A DNA stretch of 64,000 bases, from NCBI RefSeq assembly GCF_927798115.1, contig NZ_CAKMMG010000001.1, positions 992,001-1,056,000 of the forward strand. Direction: 5' to 3'. The translations under genes and the position numbers were made by a program. Of this stretch, positions 25,312-34,169 are shown piece after piece. Position 1 is the stretch's first letter; each line of letters opens with the position of its first letter. The stretch is from Paenibacillus auburnensis (GTDB lineage Bacteria; Bacillota; Bacilli; Paenibacillales; Paenibacillaceae). The notes under the pieces are model-generated. The model had not been told where the DNA came from. It did no database searches and worked only from the letters and a program-made list of their open reading frames with translations.

Positions 25312-26130
25312 CTAAGCCTGTGCCGAAGCAGTGCTGTTACGGTATTCGGCTCTGCGTTTGGCCCGTTCTTCCTCTGTCAGCCGGGGGCAAGTATAGCAGT
25401 AGCTTCCCCCTTCTGTACGGTAGTAAAGGCAGCAGCGGTTGCGCATTTGGACCGTAGAAGCCGGATCAGCAAGTGCTTCCACCTTCCGTACCTTCACGTG
25501 GAACGGATTTCTCGCAAGCTGAAATACTGCTGCAGGCATTTCGTCCGTCAGATACTTGTAGTCAGCTTGTACGGTCTGCATAAAGACGCTATTATTGCCG
25601 TCGGCCAGCATTTCAATATAGTAATTGAATTTGGTTGGCAGCTGTCCCCAAATCTCACTGAGTCCAAGGCCTGAAACCTTAGATAATACACTCAGTAGTG
25701 GTGCTGCAGTTTCCTGATAGAATTGTGTTAACCTGCCGTTTCGCCAGCAGATCCGCAGCTCAGGATCCGTAGGAGCCGGACTGAAGTTCGATTCGTCTAA
25801 GGAAAAGGCTACCCGCCAGTATCCTTCAGCAGGAATGAGATGCACAGACAGGCTGGACAAGCTGACCTCTGGCATCGCAGAGTAAACAGAAATTGCGTAC
25901 TGCACGGCAAGCGCCACGTTGCCGAATGACCCGGCGAAATAAGACGCCGCTACTTTGTCATCCAGCCCCTTGATCATTGGCCGGTAGCACTCTATAAAGG
26001 CCCTCATGCCCTCTTCACGGGCCAGCTCACTAGCGGCAAAAGAATACCTCGCACCCTCTGGTACTACGGGATGAAGATCAAATTTGCTGCCAAAATCTTT
26101 TATCAGTTCAGGTGTCTGTGCCTCATCCAT
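25312..26130 (-). CDS. FhuF-like siderophore-iron reductase, [2Fe-2S] type
   Basis: A 272-residue protein ending in the FhuF C-terminal cysteine cluster: RCCLYYRTEGGSYCYTC, that is CC, ten residues, C, two residues, C. FhuF-type proteins reduce ferric siderophores in the cytoplasm so the iron is released. AAAGGAGG before the ATG. Last gene of the uptake operon permease-permease-ATPase-reductase, 38 bases after the ATPase gene, which fits that role well. Confidence 0.85.
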   Translation of the reverse strand: MDEAQTPELIKDFGSKFDLHPVVPEGARYSFAASELAREEGMRAFIECYRPMIKGLDDKVAASYFAGSFGNVALAVQYAISVYSAMPEVSLSSLSVHLIPAEGYWRVAFSLDESNFSPAPTDPELRICWRNGRLTQFYQETAAPLLSVLSKVSGLGLSEIWGQLPTKFNYYIEMLADGNNSVFMQTVQADYKYLTDEMPAAVFQLARNPFHVKVRKVEALADPASTVQMRNRCCLYYRTEGGSYCYTCPRLTEEERAKRRAEYRNSTASAQA

Positions 26131-26168
26131 AGTAATTCCTCCTTTGTTCCCTGCACCTTCAGCGGAAT

Positions 26169-26975
26169 CTACAAACCAGCTGCCTTTGAGGCTGCAAGCT
26201 CATAAGGCAGGCACAATGGCACGCCGGTACGCGGATCTGGAACAATGTCACATTCAATACCAAATACTTTGCGTAGAACATCGGGTGTCATAACCTCTGC
26301 AGGAGTACCTTCACTGATTACCGTACCCGATTTAATCGCCACCATATGCTGAGCATAACGGGAGGCATGATTCAGATCATGCACCACCATGATGATGGTT
26401 CGCCCTTCTTCCTCGTTCAATTTCTGCAAGAGCTGCAGCACTTCCAGCTGGTGAGCCATATCAAGGAAGGTAGTCGGTTCATCCAGGAACAGAATATCTG
26501 TCTGCTGGGCTAGGGCCATAGCTATCCAGGCCCGCTGGCGCTGGCCACCGGAGAGGCGGTCTATCGGGCGATCGTGGAACTCCTCCATCCCCGTCACTGT
26601 AATCGCGTTTGCGATAATGCTGCGGTCCTCAGGCGTCATCGTTCCGAATCCTTTTTGGTGCGGATAGCGGCCATACCCAACCAGTTCGGATACCGTCAGT
26701 CCGTCAGGAGCTGTCGGATTCTGCGGCAGAATCGCCAACTGGCGGGCCACTTCCTTGGTGGATAGCGTATGAATCGATTTTCCGTCCAGCATGACACTAC
26801 CGCTCTTAGGCTTCATAATCCGTGCCATGGTTTTGAGGATGGTGGATTTCCCGGATCCGTTTGCCCCTACCAGCGCCGTGATTTTTCCAGTCGGAAGCGA
26901 CAAGTTCAGGCCATTAACAATCGTAGCCTCTGCATACCCAATGCTTAACTGTTCTGTGTTCAATCGTTCTGACAT
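26169..26975 (-). CDS. Ferric siderophore ABC transporter ATP-binding protein
   Basis: A 268-residue ATPase of the FecE/FhuC type. Walker A VGANGSGKST, signature LSGGQRQRAWIAMAL, Walker B ILFLDEPTTFLD, and switch His in VVHDLNHASRY. ATG at 26975 has AAGGAG eight bases upstream; the in-frame GTG at 26984 overlaps the site. Energises the two permeases encoded just upstream. Confidence 0.93.
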   Translation of the reverse strand: MSERLNTEQLSIGYAEATIVNGLNLSLPTGKITALVGANGSGKSTILKTMARIMKPKSGSVMLDGKSIHTLSTKEVARQLAILPQNPTAPDGLTVSELVGYGRYPHQKGFGTMTPEDRSIIANAITVTGMEEFHDRPIDRLSGGQRQRAWIAMALAQQTDILFLDEPTTFLDMAHQLEVLQLLQKLNEEEGRTIIMVVHDLNHASRYAQHMVAIKSGTVISEGTPAEVMTPDVLRKVFGIECDIVPDPRTGVPLCLPYELAASKAAGL

Positions 26976-27005
26976 GATATCCACTCCTTACGAATTTTTA
27001 TTATT

Positions 27006-28040
27006 TCAGGCCTTTGATCTGGCTAACAAATATAAGAAATACGGTGCGCCGATGATTGCCACAACGATACCGGTCGGTATCTCTGCGGGCTGCAGAATCC
27101 ACCGGGCGATGGTATCAGCCGTAATTAACAGCAGAGCGCCCACTAATGCGCATGCCGGCAGCAGCACCTGATGTTTCGGACCAACCAGCCTGCGGGCCAG
27201 ATGAGGTGCGATGAGACCCACGAATCCAATGCCGCCGCTTACGGCAACACAGGCACCTGACAGAATGACTGCTGCAGCCAACAGTAGAATACGTTCCTTC
27301 TCCACCGACAGCCCGAGCCCTGCCGAAGTCTGATCGCCCAGACTCAACAGATTAAGCACCCGGGACTTATAGAAGGCAAATGGAAGCAGAATGACAATCC
27401 AAGGCAAAAGCGCAAGTACAAACCGCCAATCCCCGCCCCATATTTTACCGGCCAGCCAAATCGACACGAATTGAAAATTCTGCGGATCCAGCCTTAAGGA
27501 TAGAATAAGCTGGAAAGCGTAGATACCCGCTCCTACTGCAATCCCAATCAGAATCATTCTGGTGGGTGACAAGCCGTCTTCACGGCGATAAGACAAAACA
27601 TAAATCAGTGCGGCAGTAAAAACAGCTCCTACCAGTGCCATCAGCGGAAGTACATAAATATGGGCAGCGGTTGTAGCCGGTACAAACGAGATAAAAATGA
27701 TGACAGCAAATCCCGCACCAGCATTGATGCCCAGTGTGGATGGCTCGGCCAGGGCATTGCGCGACAGACCTTGCAGAATGCAGCCTGATACAGCAAAGCC
27801 TGCACCGACGAGTATTGAAATCACGATGCGCGGCAGCCGGAAATCAAACAGAATGAGCTTTTGCTGCTCAGTTCCGCCGCCAAGCAATGTATGTAAGACA
27901 TCAAGCGGCGACAAGCGCATGAGTCCGGTATTCATGCTGATCACAAACATGACAATAATGAGTATTGCCAGCAGAGATATTATGGTGATGTCGCGGCTGC
28001 GTCGCGGCTTCACTGCGGGAGAGGCTTCGAATCGGTTCAT
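27006..28040 (-). CDS. Ferric siderophore ABC transporter permease (FecD type)
   Basis: A 344-residue FecCD-family permease with about nine or ten helices. Family blocks seen include GAGFAVSGCILQGLSRNALAEP (split motif near residues 78-99) and GGIGFVGLIAPHLARRLVG with the ATPase-coupling segment. Its ATG shares a base with the stop of the preceding permease (TAATG). Forms a heterodimeric channel with that protein. Confidence 0.93.
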   Translation of the reverse strand: MNRFEASPAVKPRRSRDITIISLLAILIIVMFVISMNTGLMRLSPLDVLHTLLGGGTEQQKLILFDFRLPRIVISILVGAGFAVSGCILQGLSRNALAEPSTLGINAGAGFAVIIFISFVPATTAAHIYVLPLMALVGAVFTAALIYVLSYRREDGLSPTRMILIGIAVGAGIYAFQLILSLRLDPQNFQFVSIWLAGKIWGGDWRFVLALLPWIVILLPFAFYKSRVLNLLSLGDQTSAGLGLSVEKERILLLAAAVILSGACVAVSGGIGFVGLIAPHLARRLVGPKHQVLLPACALVGALLLITADTIARWILQPAEIPTGIVVAIIGAPYFLYLLARSKA

Positions 28041-29098
28041 TACAGCTCCCCCTTCCGCTTGCCTGCCAAATATACAAAAAACGGTACGCCGATAACAGCA
28101 ATTAAAGCGCCAATCGGAGTTTCATAAGGGGCGTTAATAAGTCTGGCCGCAATATCAGCAAAAATAATCAGAAGGCTTCCCAGCACCGCCGAACAGGGCA
28201 GGATCCACCGGTAATCCACGCCGACCAGATATCGTGTTATATGCGGTATTATCAGCCCGACAAAAGCGATAGGTCCTACTGTCGAAACAGCCGCTCCTGC
28301 CAGAATCACGACGACAATCATTCCGGTAAATTGTACTAGCCTTGTGCGCTGCCCAAGCCCTGCCGCTACATCCCGGCCCAGACTTAGCAGGGTAATCGAG
28401 CGTGACAGCAGCATGGCGAGAATCAGTGCTCCCGTAATCCATGGTGTCATGATTCTAAGCTGGGTCCAATTGGCCCCTCCGATGCCGCCAGCCATCCAGA
28501 AGGCGATGTCTTGGGAAAGATGAAACAAAATTGCTACCCCTTGGCTCACGGCAAGTAACAACGCGCTTACTGCTGCACCTGCCAGAGTAAGCCGCAGCGG
28601 CGTCAGACCGCTGTGGGAAAGTGAACCTATCCCGAATACCAGAATAGATGCTGCTGCGGCACCGATGAAGCAATACAACATGATGTATAAAAAGGATGTC
28701 GCTGGCGCTAAGGCAAAGGTTAATGCTAACGCTGCGCTGGCACCTGCATTCAGGCCAAGCAGACCAGAGTCTGCCAGCGGATTACGGGTCATTCCCTGCA
28801 TAATTGCTCCTGCGACGGCAAGACAGGCTCCGACTAAAGCGCCTGCCAGTGCGCGGGGAATCCGCAACTCCCTGATGATCTGATGCTGCTGTAGATCCGG
28901 GTTAAACCTGAATACAGCTTCCCAGACCGTTACCAGCTTAATATCTGCCGCACCTACCGAAACGGAAAGCGCGAGACCGAAGACCATTGCTGCAAGTCCG
29001 AAAAGTAAAATGAAAGCTGCCGCAGCTGGTCTAGATTTCAGCGGCATCGCTCCATCCATCTTTGTATGGTTAGCTGTAGAATGTGTAGATGCGGCCAT
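28040..29098 (-). CDS. Ferric siderophore ABC transporter permease (FecC type)
   Basis: A 352-residue FecCD-family permease: AVAGAIMQGMTRNPLADSGL and VGPIAFVGLIIPHITRYLVG are the recognisable blocks. AAGGGGAAG before the ATG. First gene of the permease-permease-ATPase-reductase operon, preceded by two Fur-box-like sites. Confidence 0.93.
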   Translation of the reverse strand: MAASTHSTANHTKMDGAMPLKSRPAAAAFILLFGLAAMVFGLALSVSVGAADIKLVTVWEAVFRFNPDLQQHQIIRELRIPRALAGALVGACLAVAGAIMQGMTRNPLADSGLLGLNAGASAALALTFALAPATSFLYIMLYCFIGAAAASILVFGIGSLSHSGLTPLRLTLAGAAVSALLLAVSQGVAILFHLSQDIAFWMAGGIGGANWTQLRIMTPWITGALILAMLLSRSITLLSLGRDVAAGLGQRTRLVQFTGMIVVVILAGAAVSTVGPIAFVGLIIPHITRYLVGVDYRWILPCSAVLGSLLIIFADIAARLINAPYETPIGALIAVIGVPFFVYLAGKRKGEL

Positions 29099-29135
29099 AA
29101 GTCTTCCCCTTAATGGATTAAATTCAAGTCATCGA

Positions 29136-29182
29136 TGATAACGAATATCAGTTGATTGATACTGTATATCATTCTCATTATC
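29136..29182 (-). promoter_or_regulatory. Two Fur-box-like sites before the siderophore permease operon
   Basis: TGATAACGAATATCA (29136-29150) matches the 7-1-7 Fur consensus at 13 of 15 positions. A second site, TATCATTCTCATTATC (29167-29182; minus strand GATAATGAGAATGATA), lies 16 bases away. Both are where Fur would block the operon promoter in iron-replete cells. Confidence 0.75.
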
Positions 29183-29253
29183 GCAAATAAAAGAAACATG
29201 TACAAGACTCCAAGGATCTCATGAAAAATTTGTTCTATTTTTCACAATACTCC

Positions 29254-29300
29254 TAAAAAAGATGCAGGCCTTATACCCGAAGGTAAAAGAACCTGCACAT
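29254..29300 (-). terminator. Terminator between the binding-protein gene and the permease operon
   Basis: Minus strand: TGCAGG pairs with CCTGCA, with an inner imperfect CTTTTACC/GGGTATAAG stem, followed by TCTTTTTTAGG. Indicates the binding-protein gene is a separate transcript. Confidence 0.8.
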
Positions 29301-29330
29301 TTCCCGAGCGGTTGTGAAATTTCAGCTCAC

Positions 29331-30350
29331 TTATTTTACAAGCGCGCTAAGTACATCATCAATCGTTTTGGAATTAGCATAAGCGCCGCTGTAGAGCCAG
29401 CTGCCGGATGCACTGAGTTCGGTAACATTTCCTGCCTTAACCGCAGGAATACCCTTCCAGATGGGTCCGTTCAGAATTTCTGATGCATCTGTTTTATCGC
29501 TGTTTACAAGGAAGATATGATCGGCAGTCAGTTCAGCCAGTTTCTCAAGTGAAATTGGATTCCAGGTCGCTCTAGAGTCAGCCGGAATCTCTGTTACAAG
29601 GTTAGGAAGCTTCAAGCCAAGGTCGCCGTATAATACAGCGCCACTGCTGCGTGTCTCATCCACAATAAAGAAGCTCTTTTGCACCAGCCACAGAATGGCA
29701 ACGGATTTGTCACCGAATGATGCTGTAATTTTTTCCTTAGCATCAGCAGCCTTCTGGTCGTAGTCAGCAATTGCTTTTTCAGCCTCAGGAGTCTTATTCA
29801 GCAGGTCACCGATTGTAAGCAGCGTTTTGCGCCAGTCCTTGCTGATTTCATCGCCCAGTACATAGGTAGGTGCGATTTTGTTCAGCTGATCATACAGACC
29901 ATTCTGCACAGTGCCTTCAGACTGGACGATATGGAAGTCCGGTGCGAAGCTGGTTACAGCCTCCAGCGGAAGATCGTAGCTGATTGTAGGCACATCTTTA
30001 AGCGCGTCGGACAAGTAGTCCTGAATCCCGTTTGACACCGACCATTGGGCAACTGGAGTTACCCCGAGTGTTACCAGATAGTCTTCCAGATAAGAACCAA
30101 GCACACGCTGTGGATTTGCCGGAACAGTTACTTTATGTCCCATGGCGTCAGTCACAGTCTTCTCCGCAGCCGGAGCAGCGGTTTCTGCCGGTGCAGCGGT
30201 AGCCTCAGCTGTTGCCGCAGGTGCAGCACTTGAATTAGCCGTATTGCCATTGTTGTTATTGCCGCAAGCGGACAATAAAACAGTCATAGTCAAGAGGCCG
30301 GCCAACACCAGCTTCCTACTCCCGGATTTCTTTTGATCAAATAAAAACAT
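29331..30350 (-). CDS. Iron-siderophore ABC transporter substrate-binding lipoprotein
   Basis: A 339-residue lipoprotein with signal peptide and lipobox LLSAC (residues about 25-29), an Ala/Thr/Asn-rich linker, then a class III periplasmic-binding fold (VTDAMGHKVTVPANPQRVLG; SYLEDYLVTLGVTPVAQW). This is the FecB/FhuD/BtuF group, binding ferric siderophores outside the membrane. AGGAGGGG before the ATG. A Fur-box-like site lies about 75 bases upstream. Works with the permease operon next to it. Confidence 0.92.
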   Translation of the reverse strand: MFLFDQKKSGSRKLVLAGLLTMTVLLSACGNNNNGNTANSSAAPAATAEATAAPAETAAPAAEKTVTDAMGHKVTVPANPQRVLGSYLEDYLVTLGVTPVAQWSVSNGIQDYLSDALKDVPTISYDLPLEAVTSFAPDFHIVQSEGTVQNGLYDQLNKIAPTYVLGDEISKDWRKTLLTIGDLLNKTPEAEKAIADYDQKAADAKEKITASFGDKSVAILWLVQKSFFIVDETRSSGAVLYGDLGLKLPNLVTEIPADSRATWNPISLEKLAELTADHIFLVNSDKTDASEILNGPIWKGIPAVKAGNVTELSASGSWLYSGAYANSKTIDDVLSALVK

Positions 30351-30423
30351 GTAATACCCCTCCTGTATATTTATCCTTTTTGGTCAAAGGTTTTTGGAAT
30401 GCCTTCGCCTTAACTCTTTAAAT

Positions 30424-30442
30424 GATATTGATTCTCATTATC
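30424..30442 (-). promoter_or_regulatory. Fur box before the siderophore-binding protein gene
   Basis: GATATTGATTCTCATTATC matches the classical 19-base Fur box at 16 of 19 positions. It lies about 75 bases before the start codon. Confidence 0.8.
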
Positions 30443-30503
30443 TATGTCAATATATTATTTATTTCCCCATCTGTATACTGAGAATCAGATCGGTTAAATT
30501 AAA

Positions 30504-30543
30504 TAAAAAACGGCTGCATCCGTGAAATACGGAAACAGCCGTC
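30504..30543 (-). terminator. Terminator of kimA
   Basis: ACGGCTG (30510-30516) pairs with CAGCCGT (30536-30542), with inner CCGT/ACGG pairing. On the minus strand it runs into TTTTTTA. Confidence 0.88.
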
Positions 30544-30560
30544 TGCTGGAATATACCTGT

Positions 30561-32378
30561 CTATTTGTGCAAATGATAGGGTACTGTCGCTACAACAATA
30601 TCTTTTTGATTCATTAAATACGAGCGGATGAACAAGCTGGTCTGGTTATGCAGAATCGCCTGCCACCAATGCTTAGTGATAAACTGTGGAATCAGAATTG
30701 TAATATGGTCTGTCGAAGCAGTCTTCCACTCTACCGTATCGATAAACTTCACTAATGGACGGATGATGCTGCGGTAACGGGAACGAAGGACAATCAGGCG
30801 GACGCCCGGATTCCATTCCTCCCACTTTTGCTCCATCTTGTGAATCTCTTCTTCATCAAAACCAACGTAGACAGCGACCACATTTTCGGTCAGAGACTTC
30901 GCATAGCTGATCGAATGCAGCACGGCACGGGTAACACCAGCGACCGGAACTACTACTGTACTGCCCTTGATACACGGTTTATCTGTAGATGGGCAAATGC
31001 GCAGCTGATCTGCAGTATTCAGATAATGGCCGTGAATGCGGTGGAATACGATCATAACAACCGGCAAGAAGATGAAGGCCATCCAGACACTTGAGAATTT
31101 CGTAATAATGAAAATCAGTGTAATTGTAAGTGTAGTGAGCATACCCACTGTATTGACGGCGAATTTGTTTTGCCAGCCCTTTGGTCTATCCTTATACCAA
31201 TGCACCATCATCCCAAGCTGGGATAAAGTGAACGGGATAAATACCCCTACCGCATAGAGCGGAATCAGGCTTTCTGTATTTCCGTGGAACGCAGCAACCA
31301 GTAATGCTGATAGCACTCCGAGAAAAATAATACCATTAGAGAAGCCCAGCCGGTCTCCGCGGACCATAAAGGCATGGGGCAGGTATTTGTCTTTGGCGAA
31401 CATAAAAGCAAGCAGCGGGAATGCCGAATATGCCGTATTTGCTGCCAGGAACAAAATCACAGCGGTGATTCCTTGAATGAAGAAGTACAAACCGCCGCGG
31501 CCGAAAGTGGATTCAGCAATTTGTGAAACAACGGTTGCTTTTTCATCAGGCATTACTCCGTACCAGTAGGCCAGAAGGGTAATTCCTGTAAACATAATAC
31601 CAAGGATAAGCCCCATCATCATCAAGGTTTTGGCTGCATTTTTTTCTGCCGGCGCCTTAAAGTTCGGGATCGCATTCGATACCGCTTCTACCCCGGTCAA
31701 GGCCGAACAGCCGGAGCTGAATGCCTTAAGCAGGAGGAACAGGCTGACGTTTGATACAGCGGACCCGATTTCAGGCACATTGGCATGAGCGCCGCCGGTC
31801 ATGTATTTGAATACTCCGGCAATAATCAGGACAAAGATAGATACTACGAACAAATATACCGGGATTGCTATAAAAGAAGCCGATTCTGTAACACCGCGCA
31901 GATTGACAATTGTTAATAGTAATATAACGGATACCGCAATCAGTACAGAATGATCATGCAAACCTGGAAAAGCGGATGTAATCGCGTCTGTACCGGCTGA
32001 GGCACTAACCGCAACAGTAAGAATATAGTCTACCAATAAAGAGCCTCCGGCTAACAGACCGGTAGGAACACCCAGATTGCTCTTGGCCACGATATACGCC
32101 CCGCCCCCTTGCGGATAAGCGAAGATCGTCTGGCGATAGGACAAAATAAGTATGGCCAGCAAGCCCAGAACGGCTAATGCAATTGGCAGTGAGTACCAGA
32201 TGGCAGTGAAACCTGCGGCCACCAGTACAATCAGGATTTGTTCCGTTCCGTAGGCTACAGACGAGAGCGCATCAGAAGACAGGACAGCCAGTGCTTTCAC
32301 CTTGGATAACTTTTCATGATCGAGTTCGTTCGACTTCATCGGACGCCCGATCAATAGTCGTTTTACCTTGCTTACCAT
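30561..32378 (-). CDS. kimA: KimA (YdaO)-type high-affinity potassium transporter
   Basis: A 605-residue APC-superfamily protein, close to the 607 residues of Bacillus KimA. About twelve membrane helices follow the family start (SSDALSSVAYGTEQILIVL; YPQGGGAYIVAKSNLG), then a cytoplasmic domain from about residue 450 (VVVPVAGVTRAVLHSISYA) that binds c-di-AMP in KimA. It imports potassium with protons. The c-di-AMP riboswitch upstream makes the identification secure. GAGAGGAA before the ATG. Confidence 0.93.
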   Translation of the reverse strand: MVSKVKRLLIGRPMKSNELDHEKLSKVKALAVLSSDALSSVAYGTEQILIVLVAAGFTAIWYSLPIALAVLGLLAILILSYRQTIFAYPQGGGAYIVAKSNLGVPTGLLAGGSLLVDYILTVAVSASAGTDAITSAFPGLHDHSVLIAVSVILLLTIVNLRGVTESASFIAIPVYLFVVSIFVLIIAGVFKYMTGGAHANVPEIGSAVSNVSLFLLLKAFSSGCSALTGVEAVSNAIPNFKAPAEKNAAKTLMMMGLILGIMFTGITLLAYWYGVMPDEKATVVSQIAESTFGRGGLYFFIQGITAVILFLAANTAYSAFPLLAFMFAKDKYLPHAFMVRGDRLGFSNGIIFLGVLSALLVAAFHGNTESLIPLYAVGVFIPFTLSQLGMMVHWYKDRPKGWQNKFAVNTVGMLTTLTITLIFIITKFSSVWMAFIFLPVVMIVFHRIHGHYLNTADQLRICPSTDKPCIKGSTVVVPVAGVTRAVLHSISYAKSLTENVVAVYVGFDEEEIHKMEQKWEEWNPGVRLIVLRSRYRSIIRPLVKFIDTVEWKTASTDHITILIPQFITKHWWQAILHNQTSLFIRSYLMNQKDIVVATVPYHLHK

Positions 32379-32461
32379 TGTAGTAACAGTTCCTCTCTTT
32401 GTGAGTTGAAACGGTAGTACCGTGCGCTGTTTTCATAGGCGGATTTCATAAATGCAGGCAC

Positions 32462-32492
32462 AAAAATAAGCATACGGAAATGATCCGCATGC
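32462..32492 (-). terminator. Riboswitch-controlled terminator before kimA
   Basis: Minus strand GCATGCGGA pairs with TCCGTATGC (one G-U pair), followed by TTATTTTTG. It lies directly after the c-di-AMP aptamer and should form when the ligand is bound. Confidence 0.75.
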
Positions 32493-32499
32493 CTAGGCA

Positions 32500-32656
32500 T
32501 GGTCATTATCCCACCCTTGCTTACGAGGTTAGCTGGCGGATTCGGGCTGTGGTAGCCCTACAGTTGCGGTCATTCTGGCCGCTTCCGATTCACCCCAATG
32601 GCCTTACGGCCAAGTTTGGTTCCCCCGTTTTCCCTTCGGAAAATTCAGCGCATATT
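32500..32656 (-). promoter_or_regulatory. c-di-AMP (ydaO-yuaA) riboswitch
   Basis: The minus strand carries the conserved blocks in order: CGCTGAAT, GGGGGAACCA, TTGGGGTGAATC, AGGGCTACC, CGAATCCG and CAGCTAACCTCGTAAGC. These are diagnostic of the ydaO aptamer. In this class c-di-AMP binding turns off downstream potassium-uptake genes. Boundaries are good to about ten bases. Confidence 0.95.
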
Positions 32657-32675
32657 CAACTTCTCACAAGGTCTA

Positions 32676-32704
32676 ATGATAGTCTACAATGCATTTACAG
32701 TAAA
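32676..32704 (-). promoter_or_regulatory. Probable promoter of the kimA riboswitch transcript
   Basis: Minus strand: TTTACT (32704-32699), 17 bases, TATCAT (32681-32676), about 20 bases before the aptamer. Confidence 0.55.
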
Positions 32705-32734
32705 GCTTTGAATCAAATGAAAAAAGAATGAAAA

Positions 32735-32832
32735 AACATCCAAAACACGCAAATCCAAGATCGGGGATAAGGTGATCTTTCATTCTCTTGCATTATCCCT
32801 CATTACCTTGGTTTTTGAGTGTTTTGGATGCT
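32735..32832. repeat. Long imperfect palindromic element
   Basis: The outer arms CATCCAAAACAC (32737-32748) and GTGTTTTGGATG (32819-32830) are perfect. Further in, CCAAG pairs with CTTGG and GGGATAA with TTATCCC, leaving a loop of about 22 bases. On the minus strand the outer stem is followed by TTTTTT, so it could be an unusually long terminator for the bdbDC genes. It might also be a small palindromic repeat or structured RNA. Confidence 0.6.
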
Positions 32833-32888
32833 AAATGTGACAGAAAAATCAGGAATAATTTAGGCTTGAAATTCAGTCTACCCTCTGT

Positions 32889-33320
32889 CTATTCCGTCTG
32901 ATCAGTCTTGCGTCCGGTCCACAGCAATATTGTGATCAGCACAAACGCTGTCAGAGCCATTAATGGAATTGTAATGAACCCCAATAAGTTAATATAATCC
33001 TGATTACAAGGAACGCCGACGGTGCATGGAAGCACTTTGCTCAGCGCAGGAATCTTCTGCTCGGCATAGTGATACAGTGAGATGCTCCCGCCAATAATAC
33101 TTAATGGCAATACGTAGGGAATGATGCGCTTATCCCCCCGGTACGTGGCAATTCCAAGCAGAAACAGCTGCGGATACATAAAGATACGCTGGAACCAGCA
33201 CAGCTTACAGGGTTCATATTTGAGGACTTCACTTAAGTACAAGCTACCGGCAACGGCAATGATGGACACAAACCAGGCCAGATACAGACAGTGGCGACGG
33301 CAAAAGGTAGAGAATTTCAT
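32889..33320 (-). CDS. Disulfide oxidoreductase, DsbB/BdbC type
   Basis: A 143-residue, four-helix membrane protein. The first redox pair is in EPCKLCWFQRI and the second in LPCTVGVPCNQDY, exactly as in BdbC. It reoxidises its DsbA-like partner and passes electrons to quinone. The ATG at 33320 overlaps the partner's stop (TGATG); a GTG one codon earlier is also possible. The adjacent DsbA-like gene makes this a complete oxidative pair. Confidence 0.92.
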   Translation of the reverse strand: MKFSTFCRRHCLYLAWFVSIIAVAGSLYLSEVLKYEPCKLCWFQRIFMYPQLFLLGIATYRGDKRIIPYVLPLSIIGGSISLYHYAEQKIPALSKVLPCTVGVPCNQDYINLLGFITIPLMALTAFVLITILLWTGRKTDQTE

Positions 33321-34075
33321 CACTCGGCAACCACCGCTTCAGAAGCGACTTTGATCTGGGCGTCGATGGCTTCAATATTAAACGGTTCTTTAACCATCAC
33401 TCCATTAACAAATACGGTTGGTGTTGAACTAACTCCGACGTTTTTAGCAAGATCAATATCGGTCTGTAATTCATCCATATAGGTCTTGTCTTCAATATCT
33501 TTGCGCAGCAAATCAAAATCAACCGGTAGGCTTTCCTTCCGGGCCAGATCCACTAAATAGTCTGTGGTCGCCCATTCCTTGTTCTCGTCGCCCTGATTGG
33601 CATAGAGAGCGTCATAATAGGTCCAGAATGCATCACTGTTCTGATGATAGACAGACAATGCGGCGAGTGAAGCTGTAGTCGAATCCGGGCCGATAAAAGC
33701 CATGTTTACAAAATAAAAGGCTGCTTTATCCTGATTCACATACTCCTGGACAATCTGCGGCTTAATAACACCGGTGAATTGAGCGCAGGCCGGACATTTA
33801 AAATCACCGAATTCGACGATTTTGACCGGTGCCTCCTCTTTTCCGAGTCTTGGAAGTTCACTGTAGTTAAAACTTACCGGCTCGGCGGAAGAACCCTCAT
33901 TAGAATTGTCCTTTGCTGCCAGCAAATATAACCCTACAAAGATAATGATGACTAAAGCTATTGTGCTGACAATCAGGATTCTCGTTTTCTGCTTCTGCTG
34001 CTCCAGCTCTGCCTTACGTTTCTCCTGTTTGCTCATTTGGGGAATCGCGGCGGTTTTCCGTTTGTTTTGGCTCAA
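33320..34075 (-). CDS. Membrane-anchored DsbA-like thiol oxidase, BdbD type
   Basis: A 251-residue protein with a basic cytoplasmic start, one membrane helix (ILIVSTIALVIIIFVGLYLL, residues about 33-52) and an extracellular thioredoxin domain with the DsbA-style active site FKCPACAQF. The cis-Pro segment SSTPTVFVNG is also present. It oxidises cysteines of secreted proteins. Start is TTG at 34075 with AGAAAGGA upstream. Overlaps the BdbC-type gene. Confidence 0.9.
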   Translation of the reverse strand: MSQNKRKTAAIPQMSKQEKRKAELEQQKQKTRILIVSTIALVIIIFVGLYLLAAKDNSNEGSSAEPVSFNYSELPRLGKEEAPVKIVEFGDFKCPACAQFTGVIKPQIVQEYVNQDKAAFYFVNMAFIGPDSTTASLAALSVYHQNSDAFWTYYDALYANQGDENKEWATTDYLVDLARKESLPVDFDLLRKDIEDKTYMDELQTDIDLAKNVGVSSTPTVFVNGVMVKEPFNIEAIDAQIKVASEAVVAE

Positions 34076-34169
34076 ATGAGAGTTCCTTTCTGTCCATTAG
34101 GACTTATAAGATATGAATCATATAATTTAAAATTATATAATTAAACTTCTCACTTTGGCAAACAAGAGC

